Source: Pseudomonadales bacterium (GTDB lineage Bacteria > Pseudomonadota > Gammaproteobacteria > Pseudomonadales > IMCC2047). Taken from it: a stretch of 7,647 nucleotides of DNA. How positions within the stretch are numbered: the stretch's first letter is position 1; every line of letters begins with the position of its first letter. Positions 1 to 6,313 of the stretch are shown here, piece after piece. The notes beneath the pieces were generated by a model. The model was not told where the DNA came from. It ran no database searches and worked only from the letters and a program-made list of their open reading frames with translations. The DNA is taken from NCBI GenBank assembly GCA_021736745.1, contig JAIPFG010000149.1, positions 1 through 7,647 of the forward strand, in the 5' to 3' direction. The position numbers and the translations under genes were made by a program.

Positions 1-1
1 G

Positions 2-220
2 ATATGCTCTGATCTGCATAATCCTGATTTTGTAAAAATGGCAGAAAGTTTTGGCGCTTCCGGATTTCCAGCACATGATCCGGAAAGCCTAAGAAACGCT
101 ATTCGCCAGGCCTTTGAGCAGAAAGGACCCTCAATTATCGATGTTAAGGTGGATGAATTTTTTCCGGCACCTTGGCCGTTTTTGATGATGCCTCAGAACC
201 GTAAATCTCTGTGCCAATAG
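2..220 (+). CDS. Thiamine-diphosphate-dependent enzyme, C-terminal end (acetolactate synthase-like); partial, 5' end outside window
   Basis: The reading frame is open from base 2 and ends at the TAG at 218-220, giving about 72 residues. The visible protein matches the last part of the C-terminal ThDP-binding domain of the acetolactate synthase / 2-oxo acid decarboxylase superfamily. It shows the usual order: an N-P-D-F-V-K-M-A-E-S-F-G-A helix, a short G-F-P-A-H-D-P-E-S-L segment, an amphipathic helix (LRNAIRQAFEQ) and the closing strand GPSIIDVKVD. These enzymes decarboxylate a 2-oxo acid on ThDP and then release an aldehyde, carboligate or oxidise it. The catalytic Glu, the GDG metal site and the substrate pocket lie outside the window, so substrate and reaction cannot be read. 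The tail after the last strand is short and rich in Pro and aromatic residues (FFPAPWPFLMMPQNR). The downstream gene starts 25 bp later, so this is the first visible gene of the operon. Superfamily confident, subfamily unknown. Confidence 0.82.
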   Translation: MCSDLHNPDFVKMAESFGASGFPAHDPESLRNAIRQAFEQKGPSIIDVKVDEFFPAPWPFLMMPQNRKSLCQ

Positions 221-245
221 ACAAGCCAGTCCTACGAGAAGGACG

Positions 246-2180
246 ATGAAGAAACAAAAGACAGATTCGCAACTTGGTCTCAATTCGAAAATTTCACGTC
301 GTGATTTTCTCAATACCACTTTATTAGGTACCGGTAGCGCCTTACTTTACTCTGCTGCACCTTTTATTCAGGCACGTGCTGCTGACTATTCCGTATCAGG
401 CGGCCTGGACCAGTCCTGGTACGGTTATGGCGGCATCGGTGATTTTGCCTCTTCCCATGGCAATACACCTGCGCTGGTGAATATTGCCCATAAAGTACGC
501 GATGGGGGTTTTAATGACCTACCGGATATCCCCGTAACAGAGGAGTATGATCTGGTAATTGTGGGTGGCGGCATGGCGGGATTCGGTGCAGCCTGGCATT
601 TTAAGAAGAATAAAAGACCTGGCCAGACCTGTTTAATGTTGGATAATCACCCATTATTCGGGGGCGAAGCCAAGGAAAATGAATTTTCTGTCAACAACAC
701 TACTTTAATCGCACCACAAGGCGCCAATGGGTTCTTTATGCCACCCACAACCACAGATACTGAATCCGCCACAGGTGATGCTCGATATTACGCTGAATTT
801 AATATACCCCGAGATTTACCTTATCAATCTTGGCCAAAGGATGAAAAGAGTTTACGTTTTGGCCACGATAATTATGGTTTCACCTATTGGCGTACCCATG
901 AAAATATCAGTGTAGGCCACTTTTTTTCAAGTGAGCATTCAGCCGTTGAGCGCTGGAGAAAAGACATATGGGCGAATGACCTAGTTGCAACACCACTAGC
1001 CGACCTTACGCGACAGGAGTTATTGGCATGGCGAAATAGTCGTTGTGATAATCTTTCAAAAGAAGATATTAGATCATTAGATTCAGTTAGTTATAAGTTT
1101 TATCTTGAAAATAAATTAGGTCTTGCGCCTGAAGGGGCTCAATACGCATCGGACTTTTTAGCCTCGGCTTTTGGTCTCGGTAGCGATGCAGTCTCGGCTT
1201 ATGTCGCCTATTTAACGCAAATGCCTGGGCTGATCAGCGAAGAGCAATTTCAAGCTCCAATAGGTGAACGTCACTCTTTTCCGGGCGGCAACTCCGGGTT
1301 CGCACGTTATTTTTTAAAGGGTATTCTGCCAGAGTCTATCGCCGGTGATGAAAAATTCGAAGACATTGTGACAGGCAAGATTAACTTTCCGGTGCTTGAC
1401 CGAAGCCAGTCATCTATTCGTATACGCCTAGGGAGCATGGCTGTTTCAGTACAACATGAAGGTGATTCGATAAACGCCGAAAGCGTAAAAATAGTTTATG
1501 CTAAGGCTGGTCACTTGACCGCCATCAGGGCCAAAGCGGTGGTGATGGCCACTGGTGGCTGGATAAATCGTCATGTAGTTAAGGACTTGCCCACGCCAAT
1601 AATGGAGGCTTATCGGTCATTTCACCATGCGCCAATGCTGGTTGCGAATGTGGCTCTTACCAATTGGCGTTTTCTGTATCGCCTGGGGATCACCGCATGC
1701 CGATGGCAAGGCGGATTTGGCTCAAGCTGCAATATTCGGCAACCCATGCTGGTTGGCCGACATCAGCCGCCTTTGCATCCTGATAAACCCGTGGTATTAA
1801 CCTTTTATGTGCATTTCGCACAAACCGGCCTCTCTGTAAGGCAGCAGACCGCCGAAGGCCGAACAAAGCTGCTGATGACTTCCTACCGGGATTATGAGCG
1901 ACAAATACGACAGCAGATGGTTCTTCTATTTGGTGAAGTGGGGTTTGATCCGCAACGAGATATCGCGGGTATCATTCTAAACCGCTGGGGGCATGCCTAT
2001 GTCGTACCGGAACCTGGGTTTTTCTTTGGTGCTGATGGGCATTCGGCACCTCGGCATCGCATTATGGAAGGTTTTGGTCGAATTGCTTTCGGTCATTCTG
2101 AACTGGAAGGTTTTCAACATTGGGGTCCCGCCGCTGATCAAGGGCGTCGCGCGGTCCAACAAGTAATGAATTTTATATAA
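246..2180 (+). CDS. Tat-exported FAD-dependent oxidoreductase, spermidine dehydrogenase (SpdH) family
   Basis: The 644-residue product begins with a twin-arginine signal: S-R-R-D-F-L at residues 17-22, a hydrophobic stretch at about 23-41 and an A-R-A-A cleavage region near 43-46. It is therefore probably exported folded with its FAD to the periplasm. A Rossmann FAD motif follows at 101-116 (YDLVIVGGGMAGFGAA; Gly107, Gly109, Gly112), then L-D-N-H-P-L-F-G-G-E-A-K-E-N-E-F, the family's hallmark segment. A second nucleotide-site element, VVMATGGWIN, lies further on. The C-terminal D-I-A-G-I-I-L-N-R-W-G-H-A-Y and the closing GRIAFGHSE block also match bacterial spermidine-dehydrogenase-like proteins of about 620-660 residues. 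Known SpdH cleaves spermidine oxidatively to 1,3-diaminopropane and 4-aminobutanal. Here the segment after the hallmark reads IAPQGANGFFMP rather than the commoner LGYGGTQSI-type sequence, so another amine or alcohol substrate is plausible. The ATG is preceded by an AAGGA ribosome site. Family confident, substrate not. Confidence 0.85.
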   Translation: MKKQKTDSQLGLNSKISRRDFLNTTLLGTGSALLYSAAPFIQARAADYSVSGGLDQSWYGYGGIGDFASSHGNTPALVNIAHKVRDGGFNDLPDIPVTEEYDLVIVGGGMAGFGAAWHFKKNKRPGQTCLMLDNHPLFGGEAKENEFSVNNTTLIAPQGANGFFMPPTTTDTESATGDARYYAEFNIPRDLPYQSWPKDEKSLRFGHDNYGFTYWRTHENISVGHFFSSEHSAVERWRKDIWANDLVATPLADLTRQELLAWRNSRCDNLSKEDIRSLDSVSYKFYLENKLGLAPEGAQYASDFLASAFGLGSDAVSAYVAYLTQMPGLISEEQFQAPIGERHSFPGGNSGFARYFLKGILPESIAGDEKFEDIVTGKINFPVLDRSQSSIRIRLGSMAVSVQHEGDSINAESVKIVYAKAGHLTAIRAKAVVMATGGWINRHVVKDLPTPIMEAYRSFHHAPMLVANVALTNWRFLYRLGITACRWQGGFGSSCNIRQPMLVGRHQPPLHPDKPVVLTFYVHFAQTGLSVRQQTAEGRTKLLMTSYRDYERQIRQQMVLLFGEVGFDPQRDIAGIILNRWGHAYVVPEPGFFFGADGHSAPRHRIMEGFGRIAFGHSELEGFQHWGPAADQGRRAVQQVMNFI

Positions 2181-2193
2181 CAGAGAGGATTGA

Positions 2194-3282
2194 ATGAGTT
2201 ATCCGCAACCTAAGCCAGGCGTACTGAAAATAGCCCGTTATATTCAAGGACAAAGTGAAATCGAGGGTGTCGAGAACCCGATAAAGCTATCTTCCAATGA
2301 ATCTTCGGCTGGCCCCAGTCCCGCTGCTGTGACCGCTTATCAACGTGCCGGGCAGCAGTTAAATCGTTATCCCGATGGCGCACAAACCTGCTTACGTAAC
2401 GCAATTGCCGAAGTATATAATCTCGATGCTGAGCGAATTATCTGTGGTAATGGCTCGGATGAACTATTAGCGCTCTTTCTCCGCGCCTATGCGGGCGTGG
2501 GAGATCAGGTGCTACTAAGCGAGAATGGCTTTATTATGTGCCGTATACACGCAATCGGCCAAGGCTCTGAAGTAGTGGTCGCTCCTGAGCAAGATTATCT
2601 AGTTGATGTCGATGCGCTGTTAGAGCGGGTCAGCGATAAAACCCGTGTCGTTATTATTGCAAACCCCAACAATCCTACAGGCACTTACCTCCCAGGTGGT
2701 GAACTAAAACGTCTGCACGCGGGATTACCCAAAGACGTTTTATTCATAATTGATGGTGCTTATGCTGAATACGTGATGCGTGATGACTATGAAGATGGAT
2801 TGGCTTTAGTGGACAGGTTTGAAAACATAGTCGTTACACGCACTTTTTCAAAAATTTACGGATTACCTTCGTTACGCATCGGTTGGGCTTACTGTCCTGA
2901 AAAAGTCGTTGATGCAGTGCAGCGTATAAGAACACCCTTTAATACCAATGGTCCAGCATTAGCAGCGGCCGCGGCTGCAGTTAAGGACACCGCCTATACC
3001 AAGCACGTCTGTGAGCAAAATGCCCACTGGTTAGGGCGTATTGCAAGTCACCTCTCTGAACTTGGCTTATTCGTTGTGCCCAGCGTGACTAATTTCTATT
3101 TGATTCGCTTCCCCGGCAGTCACAATAAAACAGCCCAGGGCGCAGCTGCCTATTTACAAAAAAGAGGCATCATCCCTCGCCCTGTCGGTGGAGAAGGTGA
3201 TAATCATCTACGTATTACCGTAGGTTCAAGCAGTGAAAATGAAGCAGTTTTGCAAGCGCTGACTGAGTATATGCAATCCTAA
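2194..3282 (+). CDS. HisC-family PLP aminotransferase (histidinol-phosphate aminotransferase type)
   Basis: The 362-residue protein is a full-length fold-type I aminotransferase of the HisC family, a cytoplasmic enzyme expected to work as a dimer. Active-site residues are visible in order: N-P-N-N-P-T-G at 157-163 (Asn160 contacts the PLP ring), Asp187 and Tyr190 in I-D-G-A-Y, the Schiff-base Lys220 in R-T-F-S-K, and Arg228 in L-R-I-G-W for the PLP phosphate. The N-terminal KLSSNE and the GNGSDELL segment (85-92) are also typical. The sequence resembles the HisC branch common in Alphaproteobacteria (RTFSK-I-x-GL, LR-x-GWAY) more than the enterobacterial enzyme. A Cys (residue 116) sits where relatives usually have Tyr, next to Phe113, which would stack on PLP. 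No other histidine-synthesis gene is nearby, and the gene lies 13 bp after an FAD oxidoreductase, behind an AGAGGA ribosome site. It may be a catabolic transaminase, for example for an aromatic amino acid or an amine, rather than the biosynthetic HisC. That role is inference. Confidence 0.88.
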   Translation: MSYPQPKPGVLKIARYIQGQSEIEGVENPIKLSSNESSAGPSPAAVTAYQRAGQQLNRYPDGAQTCLRNAIAEVYNLDAERIICGNGSDELLALFLRAYAGVGDQVLLSENGFIMCRIHAIGQGSEVVVAPEQDYLVDVDALLERVSDKTRVVIIANPNNPTGTYLPGGELKRLHAGLPKDVLFIIDGAYAEYVMRDDYEDGLALVDRFENIVVTRTFSKIYGLPSLRIGWAYCPEKVVDAVQRIRTPFNTNGPALAAAAAAVKDTAYTKHVCEQNAHWLGRIASHLSELGLFVVPSVTNFYLIRFPGSHNKTAQGAAAYLQKRGIIPRPVGGEGDNHLRITVGSSSENEAVLQALTEYMQS

Positions 3283-3305
3283 CTAAGCGGAGAAGGGCGG
3301 TTAGA

Positions 3306-4796
3306 ATGATGACTTACAGTATGTCCCCAAAGGTAAAACAACGGCTGGCCCAACCACAGAGATTATTAATTGACGGGCAATGGTCTTTGGCCTCTGATGG
3401 CCGCGTCAGTGAGGTTTTTAACCCTTCTTCCGGTGAAGTTATCGCGACGGCTGCAAAGGCCAGCGCGAGTGATACGGAGCGTGCTGTGGCCGCCGCTCGC
3501 CGTAGTTTTGATGCAGGGAACTGGGCCAGATTAACACCTGCGCAAAGAGGTAAGATACTTTGGCGTATTGGTGATCTACTGGAACAGTATGGCGATGAAA
3601 TGGCCGAGCTAGAAATGCTTGATGCCGGAAAGCCTTTTAGTGGCACACGTCACGGCGAGATTCCTTTTGCGGCTGATTGCTTCCGCTACTATGCAGGCTG
3701 GTGCACTAAAATTGAAGGTGCAACCAAGCAGCTCTCGACGGTGCCTGACCAGGATTTTCATATTTATACGCGGCGTGAACCCATAGGCGTTGCCGCATTA
3801 ATCGTGCCCTGGAATGGGCCATTGGTACAGGCAGCATGGAAAATAGCGCCGGCATTGGCAGCTGGGTGTAGCTGCGTGGTGAAACCTGCGACGCAGACAC
3901 CCTTATCCACTGTTTGCTTGGCTGAACTCATGCTAGAAGCGGGCGTGCCGGCCGGGGTCATAAATATCTTACTGGGCAGCGGCTCATCGATTGGCCAGCT
4001 GCTGGCGGAGCACCCAAGTGTGGATAAAGTTTCTTTTACTGGTTCCACTGAGGTTGGAAAACGAATTATTGATGCTGCCAAAGGGAATTTGAAAAAGGTT
4101 TCCCTTGAGTTAGGCGGTAAATCCCCGATGATTATTTACGAAGACGCCAATCTTGATGAAGCCATTGACGGAGCTGCTCGGGCTATTTTCTCGCATGCCG
4201 GACAAGTTTGTGTTGCGGGCTCACGTTTATATGTACACGAGAGCATTTATGAGCGGGTAGTTCAGGGTGTCGCGGATATTGCCAGTCGGATGACAGTGGG
4301 TCCGGCTACAGAACCTGGCTTTGACATGGGCCCCTTGATATCAAAAGGCCATCTCAATAGTGTTTTTCAGAAGGTTGAAGCGGGACGAGCGGAGGGTGCT
4401 CGTGTTGCTGCGGGAGGGCAGTTGATTAACAAATCCGGCGGCTATTTTATGCAGCCAACCGTATTGGCGGATACCGACCACAGCATGAGTGTCGTCAATG
4501 AGGAAATCTTTGGCCCGGTCCTGGTTGTTATGCCCTTTAAGACGATGGAAGAGGTCGTTGCGATGGCCAACGATTCCCAATACGGGTTGGCTGCCAGTAT
4601 CTGGACCCAGGATATCAGTAAAGCGCATAAAACGGCAGCGGCTATTAAAGCAGGTATTCTCTGGATTAATTGCCACGCTATTCCTGATATGGCCGTTCCC
4701 TTTGGCGGTTATAAGCAATCAGGCTGGGGAAGAGAGAATGGTTATGAAGCGCTACTGCAATATACTGAACTCAAATCCGTGATTGCAAAATTATGA
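3306..4796 (+). CDS. NAD(P)-dependent aldehyde dehydrogenase (phenylacetaldehyde/betaine-aldehyde dehydrogenase-like)
   Basis: The 496-residue product has the standard length and all the catalytic signatures of the aldehyde dehydrogenase superfamily. VPWNGPL holds Asn170, KPATQTPLS holds Lys193, and FTGSTEVGK at 244-252 is the NAD-binding turn. The general base Glu268 is in LELGGKSP, the nucleophile Cys302 is in GQVCVAGSR, and NEEIFGPV at 398-405 is the late cofactor-binding motif. The C-terminus (DMAVPFGGYKQSGWGRENG, then YTELKSV) is closest in style to phenylacetaldehyde (FeaB/StyD-type) and related betaine-aldehyde dehydrogenases. It oxidises an aldehyde to a carboxylic acid in the cytoplasm. 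The upstream genes could supply the aldehyde by decarboxylation or amine oxidation. Two adjacent ATG codons (3306, 3309) are possible starts. Both lie suitably behind GGAG/AAGGG at 3289-3297, and I take the first. The stop overlaps the next start as ATGA. The substrate remains unassigned; aminobutyraldehyde is an alternative given the SpdH-like neighbour. Confidence 0.93.
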   Translation: MMTYSMSPKVKQRLAQPQRLLIDGQWSLASDGRVSEVFNPSSGEVIATAAKASASDTERAVAAARRSFDAGNWARLTPAQRGKILWRIGDLLEQYGDEMAELEMLDAGKPFSGTRHGEIPFAADCFRYYAGWCTKIEGATKQLSTVPDQDFHIYTRREPIGVAALIVPWNGPLVQAAWKIAPALAAGCSCVVKPATQTPLSTVCLAELMLEAGVPAGVINILLGSGSSIGQLLAEHPSVDKVSFTGSTEVGKRIIDAAKGNLKKVSLELGGKSPMIIYEDANLDEAIDGAARAIFSHAGQVCVAGSRLYVHESIYERVVQGVADIASRMTVGPATEPGFDMGPLISKGHLNSVFQKVEAGRAEGARVAAGGQLINKSGGYFMQPTVLADTDHSMSVVNEEIFGPVLVVMPFKTMEEVVAMANDSQYGLAASIWTQDISKAHKTAAAIKAGILWINCHAIPDMAVPFGGYKQSGWGRENGYEALLQYTELKSVIAKL

Positions 4797-5431
4797 CGAC
4801 AAAATCAATTAAGTCTTTACTGGCCTGTGCGTATCCGGTCTTGCCGGTCATTGTTATTGATGATCTGAAAAATGCACTGCCACTAGCCCATACGCTTGCT
4901 GAAAGTGGAATAAAGGTACTGGAGATTACCTTGCGCACCGACTGCGCACTGAAAGCCATAGAACAGATCAAAACTGCTCTGCCTGAGTTAATCGTTGGGG
5001 CCGGCACATTAACCGCAAGTCACCAGCTACCAATGATTCAGAGTGCCGGTAGTGACTTCGTCGTGAGTCCCGGAATTAATTCACAACTACTGCAATCGGT
5101 GCAGCAGTATCGAATACCCATACTACCCGGTGTTATGACTCCTTCTGATATTTTACTGGCCATTCAATATAAATTAGAGATGGTTAAATTGTTTCCAGCG
5201 GAACGGGCGGGGGGCGTGAACTACTTAAAGGATTTGCAAGGCCCCTTTCCAACATTGATGTTCTGTCCGACGGGGGGGATTAGTAGCCAAAATTATTTAG
5301 CGTATCTGGCGTTAAAAAATGTAGCCTGTGTGGGAGGGAGTTGGCTGGCACCTGCAAATTGGATCCGAGAGCAACGCTGGAAAGAAATTGCGCTGGTAAG
5401 CTCCTCGTTAATAAACTCACTGAATCCATAG
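4793..5431 (+). CDS. eda: KDPG/KHG aldolase family protein (class I aldolase)
   Basis: The 212-residue protein has the full length of the KDPG aldolase family, a TIM-barrel class I aldolase active as a trimer in the cytoplasm. The family motifs are intact: VLEITLRT with catalytic Glu44 and Arg48, LIVGAGTL at 66-73, FVVSPG at 89-94, and LPGVMTPSDI. The Schiff-base Lys132 lies in VKLFPAE, and FCPTGGI with a following GGSWL phosphate-binding stretch is present. Known members split 2-keto-3-deoxy-6-phosphogluconate, 4-hydroxy-2-oxoglutarate or similar 2-oxo-4-hydroxy acids into pyruvate plus an aldehyde. No 6-phosphogluconate dehydratase or glucose gene is adjacent, so the symbol denotes the family and not proven Entner-Doudoroff function. 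An aldolase for the 2-oxo-4-hydroxy acid of this operon's own pathway is equally possible. The ATG overlaps the preceding TGA and no Shine-Dalgarno sequence precedes it, so translation is probably coupled to the aldehyde dehydrogenase. Confidence 0.9.
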   Translation: MTTKSIKSLLACAYPVLPVIVIDDLKNALPLAHTLAESGIKVLEITLRTDCALKAIEQIKTALPELIVGAGTLTASHQLPMIQSAGSDFVVSPGINSQLLQSVQQYRIPILPGVMTPSDILLAIQYKLEMVKLFPAERAGGVNYLKDLQGPFPTLMFCPTGGISSQNYLAYLALKNVACVGGSWLAPANWIREQRWKEIALVSSSLINSLNP

Positions 5432-5467
5432 TCTTGCAGTGTTTTGAATAAAATATAGAGATAAAAA

Positions 5468-5495
5468 ACGCCCGATATTTTTCAATATCGGGCGT
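5468..5495 (-). terminator. Rho-independent terminator of rmf (perfect 12-bp hairpin)
   Basis: The arms ACGCCCGATATT and AATATCGGGCGT pair perfectly over 12 bp around a 4-nt loop. Read on the - strand, the hairpin is followed at once by a run of T residues (complement of A5463-A5468), the classic intrinsic terminator layout. It starts 20 nt past the rmf stop codon. On the + strand the hairpin is followed by CAGTAGTTAAAA with no T-run. It should therefore stop rmf transcripts well and stop the converging operon only weakly, if at all. Confidence 0.9.
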
Positions 5496-5515
5496 CAGTA
5501 GTTAAAACTGGCTAA

Positions 5516-5725
5516 TTAACTGGCCAATTCTGTCAATTTTGAGACACCTGAGACACCGGTTAATCCATCCCAGTTATCCTGCCGGCCTTCTCTCCATCCC
5601 ATTAACCATTGTTGCCTTTCTGGCTCTTGATGCAGTGGACAGGAATCTTTCGCTTTTCCGTGGATGCCGGCTTGATAGCCTTTCTTATAGGCACGAATTG
5701 TCGTATCTCGTTTCTGTGTCTTCAT
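5516..5725 (-). CDS. rmf: Ribosome modulation factor (RMF), Pseudomonas-like 69-residue form
   Basis: The 69-residue basic protein matches ribosome modulation factor. It shows M-K-x-Q-K-R-D at the start, R-A-Y-K-K-G-Y-Q-A-G at 11-20, I-H-G-K-A-K-D-x-C-P at 21-30 and Q-W-L-M-G-W-R-E-G-R at 39-48. The tail NWDGLTGVSGVSKLTEL is absent from the 55-residue E. coli protein but resembles the longer Pseudomonas form. RMF binds the 30S subunit in stationary phase or starvation and pairs 70S ribosomes into inactive 100S dimers. I chose the ATG at 5725 because RMF homologues start there and AAGAGG (5734-5739, - strand) lies 8 nt upstream. The frame stays open upstream to a TTG at 5884, but that extension has no RMF similarity. 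The gene converges with the aldolase gene and ends in its own terminator. In E. coli rmf responds to ppGpp and cAMP-CRP; I see no clear CRP site here. Confidence 0.94.
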   Translation of the reverse strand: MKTQKRDTTIRAYKKGYQAGIHGKAKDSCPLHQEPERQQWLMGWREGRQDNWDGLTGVSGVSKLTELAS

Positions 5726-5733
5726 CGGTGTTG

Positions 5734-5739
5734 CCTCTT
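5734..5739 (-). promoter_or_regulatory. Ribosome binding site that fixes the rmf start
   Basis: On the - strand AAGAGG stands 8 nt before the ATG at 5725. It decides in favour of the 69-residue RMF over a 122-residue product from the in-frame upstream TTG at 5884, which has no comparable site. Confidence 0.75.
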
Positions 5740-6061
5740 GTTTATTAGGGATATTACCTTTGTAGAACTTGTGGTAAACGATGTAACGCTGTTTACGCTC
5801 ATGGGATAGAGCGCTAGCAGGTAAAAGAGTTTTACTAAACTTGCAACGACTAAGTAAATCGAAATTAGCGGTCATTGTCGACAAATTATTTCTTCTATAC
5901 CGACCTTTTTTTATATGAATTTGTAATGTTTCCTAACCCTATGAAAACAATGAATAAAAATATTTTGCAGCGCATATAAACAATAACTAGTTACATGCCA
6001 TATATAAAGTAATAACTTTAAAGAATATTTTAACATATTGAATTTTAATTAATTTCAAATT

Positions 6062-6091
6062 ATTAGCAAAGGATTTGTTTTGTTTGCTAAT
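6062..6091. repeat. 9-bp inverted repeat ATTAGCAAA / TTTGCTAAT
   Basis: The arms at 6062-6070 and 6083-6091 are perfectly complementary around a 12-nt T/G-rich spacer. Spacing and symmetry would suit a dimeric regulator's operator. There is no T-run after it, so it is not a terminator. AT-rich DNA produces such repeats by chance, so a function is only a possibility. Confidence 0.4.
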
Positions 6092-6112
6092 TATACCTGA
6101 GACTATCGAGAG

Positions 6113-6150
6113 GAACGGTTAACTCCAGACCTTCAATTGATAACCCGTTC
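6113..6150. repeat. Imperfect inverted repeat GAACGG-TTA / TAACCCGTTC
   Basis: The arms at 6113-6121 and 6141-6150 pair over nine positions with one bulged C and a 19-nt loop. It is less AT-rich than its surroundings, so it stands out a little more than the others. It could be an operator or a leader hairpin for the downstream gene. Nothing confirms either. Confidence 0.35.
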
Positions 6151-6175
6151 ACCATAAATGCTTTTGGGCTAAAAA

Positions 6176-6206
6176 TTCAACGCTAAAAAGAATTTGTTCC
6201 TATACT
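6176..6206 (+). promoter_or_regulatory. Weak candidate sigma-70 promoter for the GlcD-family gene
   Basis: TATACT at 6201-6206 differs from the -10 consensus at one position. The best -35 partner, TTCAAC at 6176-6181, is poor and lies 19 nt upstream, longer than ideal. It would give a leader of about 100 nt. Other AT-rich hexamers nearby could serve instead. Confidence 0.25.
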
Positions 6207-6313
6207 CGCTTTCGCTTGGCTGGCACAATAAATCCAATAGGTTAAGCGATAACGCTACTGGTTTTTCTTACTATTATCAATTTAGAATCATTTGTTGTGA
6301 GAGTGGATGTATT

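Larger units (their letters stand above)
5740..6313. other. AT-rich divergent intergenic region between rmf and the GlcD-family gene
   Basis: This gene-free stretch separates two divergent genes, so it should hold the rmf leader and promoter (leftward) and the dehydrogenase promoter (rightward). The core at about 5930-6095 is strongly AT-rich. It carries several short inverted repeats: TAACTAGTTA at 5984-5993, TAAAGT/ACTTTA at 6005-6020, and the two listed separately. In the rmf leader, GTAAAA-GAG-TTTTAC at 5821-5835 is a further 6-bp inverted repeat. I found no convincing coding frame, tRNA, mobile element or strong consensus promoter. Confidence 0.6.

Noticed and set aside
246..2180. Possible frameshift or degeneration in the SpdH-like gene because parts look divergent
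   Set aside because: The frame is continuous over 644 codons, with N-terminal, middle and C-terminal family blocks in the same frame and normal family length.
3314..4718. Several - strand open frames of 60-125 codons opposite the aldehyde dehydrogenase gene
   Set aside because: They lie opposite a full-length gene with all catalytic motifs, show no recognisable protein features and lack convincing ribosome sites; shadow frames.
5539..5809. Two overlapping + strand open frames opposite rmf with hydrophobic stretches
   Set aside because: Antisense to the well-supported rmf gene, without ribosome site or recognisable family; the hydrophobicity comes from reading the complement of a basic, polar protein.
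6216..6237. TGGCAC at 6221-6226, resembling a sigma-54 -24 element, within a TTGG/CCAA pair
   Set aside because: The required TTGC-like -12 element is absent at the right spacing, and the 4-bp pair is expected by chance.
5740..6313. Possible mobile-element remnant, CRISPR array or tRNA in the AT-rich gap
   Set aside because: No direct repeats with regular spacers, no transposase-like frame, no tRNA cloverleaf and no long terminal inverted repeats were found.
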